Of a stretch of DNA of 8,128 nt, positions 5,484 through 8,128 are shown in pieces. Numbering within the stretch: position 1 is the stretch's first letter; each line of letters begins with the position of its first letter. A program made the translations under genes and the position numbers. Location: assembly GCA_013151705.1 (NCBI GenBank), contig JAADHT010000026.1:1-8128 (forward strand). Direction: 5' to 3'. Under the pieces are notes generated by a model. It saw only the letters and a program-made list of their open reading frames with translations. It had not been told where the DNA came from and ran no database searches. The stretch comes from Kiritimatiellota bacterium (GTDB lineage: Bacteria > Verrucomicrobiota > Lentisphaeria > Victivallales > JAADHT01).

Positions 5484-7121
5484 TCAATGTTTGGATGTTA
5501 TTATCGTATCGACGCACCCCAGCGACGGATCCGTGTTCGGGTAGTCCAGATTGAAATGCAGTCCTCTGCTCTCCTTGCGGGAGATCGCCGAGTCGATAAT
5601 GATTTCCGCCACCGAGGTGATGTTGCGCAGCTCTATCAAGTCCGGCGTAACTATGAAATCCCAATAATATTTCTCTATCTCTTTGCGTATGTTCTTTATT
5701 CGGGTTTTGGCGCGTTCGAGTCGTTTGTCGGTGCGGACGATCCCCACGTAGTCCCACATGAACTGCCGTATCTCCTCCCAGTTGTGCGTTATGACGACCA
5801 GCTCGTCGGAATCGGTGGCGTCCCCGGAACTCCATGCCGGAATGGTGCCGGTCGGACGACCGCGTTTAATATCCGCGTTTCTCGCATCCATGTCATCGGC
5901 CGCGAGTTCCGCGACCACCATCGCCTCGAGGAGGCTGTTGCTCGCCAGCCGGTTCGCTCCGTGAAATCCGGTGCAAGCGTTTTCGCCGATGGCGTACAAT
6001 CCCGGGATCCCCGTATAGCCCCGCACGTCGGTTTTGACTCCGCCGCAACAGTAGTGGGCCGCCGGAACAACCGGAATGACAGCTTCGGCCATATTGAAGC
6101 CTGCCTCCAGGCATTTATCGAAAATGTTAGGAAAACGTTTCCGCAAAAATCCCTCGCTTTGGTGTCGAATGTCGAGGTAGGCGCATTCCCGACCGGTTTT
6201 CTTCAACTCGTTGTCTATCGCCCTGGCCACGATGTCACGCGGCGCGAGACTCGCGAGTTCATGATACCCGTCCATAAACTCCCGCAAATCTCCATTGGCG
6301 TCATAGCGCTTGAGCACGGCGCCCTCGCCGCGGACGGCTTCGCTTATGAGGAAGGAGCGCTCCTTCTCGTGGTGGAGTATGGTGGGATGGAATTGATAGA
6401 ATTCCATGTTGGCGATTGGAACATGCGCTCGGTAGCACATAGCCACTCCGCCACCGCATGACACGTCGGGATTACTGGAGTACAGGTAGACCTTGCCGGC
6501 GCCGCCGGCAGCCACGACGGTGCAAACGGAAATGAAAGTTGAAACAGCGTTGGATGCCACATCCAAAACGTAGGCGCCCAGCGCATGATCCTCGCCGAGC
6601 CATCCCAAACGCCGCGCCGTGATTAGGTCTATGGCCACATGATGCTCGAAAATCTCTATTGCCTGTTTCGCCCGACAAGCCGCCACGAGCGTCCGCTCCA
6701 GCTCCTCTCCGGTGATGTCGCCGGCATGGATCACGCGTCGTTTTTTGTGTCCGCCCTCGCGCCCTAGGTGAAATTCGTTTTTGTGGGCGGCATCCCCCAT
6801 GTCGCCGCGGGTCGTGAAAACAGCTCCCAGTTCGATAATGTGCCGTATCGCCGCAGGGCCGTTTCCCACTATCGTTCTGACCGCCTCCTCGTCGCAAAGC
6901 CCGGCTCCGGCATCGAGAGTGTCCGCGACATGCTCCTCGAAAGTATCGGAATGATCCAGAACGCACGCCACGCCACCTTGAGCGTATTTTGTGTTGGCCT
7001 CGTCCACCTCGCGCCTGGTGACAACCGCCACGCTGCCGCGTTCCGACAATCGCAGAGCCGTCGTCAAACCGGCGATTCCGCTGCCTATCACCAAAAAATC
7101 GAAATTCAAGATTTTGCTCAT
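5484..7121 (-). CDS. nadB: L-aspartate oxidase (545 aa)
   Basis: A cytoplasmic FAD enzyme that oxidises L-aspartate to iminoaspartate, the first step of bacterial NAD synthesis (NadA then forms quinolinate). It can pass electrons to oxygen or to fumarate. It shows the dinucleotide-binding GSGIAG (13-18), YAQGGVA (46-52), REGGH (121-125) followed by RRVIHAGDITG, YQFHPT (242-247), VRGEGAVL (263-270), PRDIVARAI (294-302) with the likely catalytic Arg295, and the FAD segment HYCCGGV (356-362) through GLYAIGENACTGFHGANR. The C-terminal helical domain is present (residues about 445-520, with RTDKRLERA). Length equals the usual 530-550. The ATG at 7119-7121 places the FAD motif at the customary distance, with a weak GGGA 9 bases upstream. 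An 82-codon upstream open extension has no supporting similarity. nadA and nadC are not in the window. It is same-strand with the fumarase gene, 232 bases apart. Confidence 0.96.
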   Translation of the reverse strand: MSKILNFDFLVIGSGIAGLTTALRLSERGSVAVVTRREVDEANTKYAQGGVACVLDHSDTFEEHVADTLDAGAGLCDEEAVRTIVGNGPAAIRHIIELGAVFTTRGDMGDAAHKNEFHLGREGGHKKRRVIHAGDITGEELERTLVAACRAKQAIEIFEHHVAIDLITARRLGWLGEDHALGAYVLDVASNAVSTFISVCTVVAAGGAGKVYLYSSNPDVSCGGGVAMCYRAHVPIANMEFYQFHPTILHHEKERSFLISEAVRGEGAVLKRYDANGDLREFMDGYHELASLAPRDIVARAIDNELKKTGRECAYLDIRHQSEGFLRKRFPNIFDKCLEAGFNMAEAVIPVVPAAHYCCGGVKTDVRGYTGIPGLYAIGENACTGFHGANRLASNSLLEAMVVAELAADDMDARNADIKRGRPTGTIPAWSSGDATDSDELVVITHNWEEIRQFMWDYVGIVRTDKRLERAKTRIKNIRKEIEKYYWDFIVTPDLIELRNITSVAEIIIDSAISRKESRGLHFNLDYPNTDPSLGCVDTIITSKH

Positions 7122-7373
7122 GTTGTTGGTCCCATCGCGGTTTGCGCGCCTCGGAAACAAGAGCTCTCCATCAGACAGGGATTCAGCGCGGTTCCATATT
7201 GGCGCCAAGCGCGAATCCGAGGGAGATGATGCCAAGTTGGTCGCCAAGGACAAAGTTAGCATGTCGCCAAAACGAATCAAGACCGGTTCCGAAAACATTA
7301 TGAATGCAATCTTTCTCACATTTCTCACCGAGAATATTGAATAGAATGCAAACGGTAGTAAATTCAAACATCA

Positions 7374-7379
7374 TATAAT
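7374..7379 (+). promoter_or_regulatory. Possible -10 element for the sialate O-acetylesterase locus
   Basis: A perfect TATAAT lies 23 bases before the pseudogene start, in the AT-rich divergent region shared with nadB. No convincing -35 hexamer is seen 16-18 bases upstream. Being hexamer-only, this is weak evidence. No clear nadB promoter could be picked on the opposite strand. Confidence 0.3.
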
Positions 7380-7402
7380 TTGGATTGGAGAAAATAAATC
7401 TT

Positions 7403-7761
7403 ATGAATAAGGGAAAAAATTGGATGCCATTGTTGATTGCGTTGTCTATGTTTTGCTTTTGTTTGACTTCGGCGGCGGGAGTTTTGCTTCCCGGATTTTT
7501 CAGCGACGACATGGTGTTGCAACGTGGAGTCGAACTGAAAATTTTCGGGGACGGGACTCCTGGAGAGCAGGTTGCCGTGGCGTTCAACGGCCGGAAGCAA
7601 GCGGTGTGGCCTGACGAGAAAAGTGGCGAATGGATCGTGAAGGATCCGATCCGATAACCCGCGTGAGATATGGTTGCGCGAACAACCCTCTCCGCTCTCT
7701 ATGGGGCAAAAACGGATTGCCAGTTCTTCCATTCGATAGGAAAGTCAAACCCGAAAAGTGA
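7403..7761 (+). pseudogene. Sialate O-acetylesterase remnant: both ends kept, middle deleted, frame broken
   Basis: The first 84 codons (ATG 7403, TAA 7655-7657) encode a signal peptide of about 25 residues ending TSAAG, followed by LLPGFFSDDMVLQRG, KIFGDGTPGEQVAVAFNGRK and GEWIVKD. This is the standard start of secreted sialate O-acetylesterases. The frame then stops. In another frame, from 7663 to the TGA at 7759-7761, DNA encodes VRYGCANNP, SLWGKNGLP and VLPFDRK, which matches the typical extreme C-terminus of the same family (VRYaW.nnP...LyN..GLPA.PFR). The family normally has about 450-650 residues with an SGNH catalytic core; everything between the ends, including the GQSNM serine block, is absent. 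The junction lies near GATCCGATCCGAT (7643-7655), a short tandem repeat that could mark the deletion. A short peptide could still be made from the N-terminal frame, but the enzyme cannot. Confidence 0.8.
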
Positions 7762-7769
7762 AGTTGTCG

Positions 7770-8128
7770 ATGAAAAAACATACCAAACCTGGACGTTCTG
7801 CTTTGACGGCGCTGATCATTGCAGCGGCTTTCGCGGGTGGAGGTTGCTCCACATTCATCAGCGCACGCTCCCAAAAAAAGGCGATGATGGCGAACTACGA
7901 GACGGGTGATTTCAAAGCCGCCGAGCAAGTAGCCGCGGATTACGCGGAGAAACGCGCGGGCACTGGGGACGAACTTATGTGGCTTTACGAGGAGGGCGCC
8001 GCGAAATTCGCGGTTGCCGACTACAAGGGAAGCATCGCCGCTTTCGAACGCGCTGAAAAAATCATCTATGATTACGAGCATCGGGCGAGAATAAGCGCGA
8101 GAGACGGATTTTCGGAAACAGCGGCTTT
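7770..8128 (+). CDS. TPR-like putative lipoprotein, COG3014-type (partial, runs off the right edge)
   Basis: An ATG at 7770 opens 119 codons without a stop to the window end. The start is MKKHTKPGRS, then a hydrophobic stretch (11-22), then AGGGC with Cys26 in a somewhat atypical lipobox (Gly where Leu is usual), suggesting export and lipid attachment at the cell envelope. The mature part begins STFISARSQKKAMMANYETG and has helical, Ala-rich repeats: GDFKAAEQVAADYAEKRAG, then LMWLYEEGAAKFAVADYKGS and FERAEKII. The order of a dWL.e.Ga....gdy..S...fe.AE pattern recalls the poorly characterised COG3014 lipoproteins and TPR folds. Function is unknown. It begins 8 bases after the pseudogene's last stop and has only a weak ribosome-binding site (AGTGAAG), so it may once have been co-transcribed with the esterase. 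Confidence 0.8.
   Translation, partial: MKKHTKPGRSALTALIIAAAFAGGGCSTFISARSQKKAMMANYETGDFKAAEQVAADYAEKRAGTGDELMWLYEEGAAKFAVADYKGSIAAFERAEKIIYDYEHRARISARDGFSETAA

Noticed and set aside
5487..6461. Long + strand open frame of 324 codons
   Set aside because: It is antisense to nadB, with Arg/His/Val-rich composition typical of a shadow of a GC-biased gene; no recognisable domain.
7122..7367. 82-codon in-frame extension upstream of nadB
   Set aside because: The family's FAD motif should be near the N-terminus; the extension has no similarity or good start site and overlaps the expected promoter region.
1..8128. CRISPR array, IS element with transposase, or phage genes
   Set aside because: No regularly spaced repeats, transposase motifs or phage proteins were seen on either strand.

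Overview
This window looks like a chromosomal stretch of a Gram-negative-type bacterium. It carries housekeeping metabolic genes, one tRNA gene, several decayed loci and gene-poor gaps. Coding regions are moderately GC-rich and the gaps are visibly richer in A/T. Four traits fit an anaerobic or microaerophilic lineage: a class I iron-sulfur fumarase alpha subunit of the two-subunit kind, a type-4 iron-sulfur uracil-DNA glycosylase, a sialate O-acetylesterase remnant, and a TPR-like envelope lipoprotein. They are compatible with the PVC group (for example Lentisphaerota or Kiritimatiellota), but none is diagnostic, so the taxonomic guess is weak.

Layout, left to right. Bases 1-480 (+) hold the tail of an unidentified gene and a small two-helix membrane protein, joined by an ATGA overlap. 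Bases 481-894 have no convincing gene. They contain a GC-rich cluster of small hairpins, a pair of mutually exclusive hairpins and a rho-independent-type terminator. Bases 895-2196 (-) encode class I dihydroorotase (pyrC). Bases 2197-2946 are gene-poor, with fragments of a possible decayed gene and the terminator of the next gene. Bases 2947-3768 (-) encode a type-4 uracil-DNA glycosylase whose putative promoter is overlaid by an inverted repeat. Bases 4031-4151 (+) hold a strong promoter and tRNA-Glu(UUC), followed by a palindrome-rich block between 9-bp direct repeats. Bases 4406-5251 (-) encode a fumarase alpha subunit with no beta subunit beside it. Bases 5484-7121 (-) encode L-aspartate oxidase (nadB). 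Bases 7403-7761 (+) are an internally deleted sialate O-acetylesterase pseudogene. From 7770 (+) a lipoprotein gene runs off the right edge.

How the genes relate. pyrC serves pyrimidine synthesis, nadB NAD synthesis, the fumarase C4-dicarboxylate interconversion, and the glycosylase repair of deaminated cytosine. They look like singly placed housekeeping genes rather than one operon. The only metabolic link is that NadB can use fumarate as electron acceptor and the neighbouring fumarase interconverts fumarate and malate.

I found no convincing new biological system. The most informative non-routine observation is the sialate O-acetylesterase pseudogene. Its two ends survive 8 bp upstream of the lipoprotein gene, while the catalytic middle is gone and the reading frame is broken at the junction.
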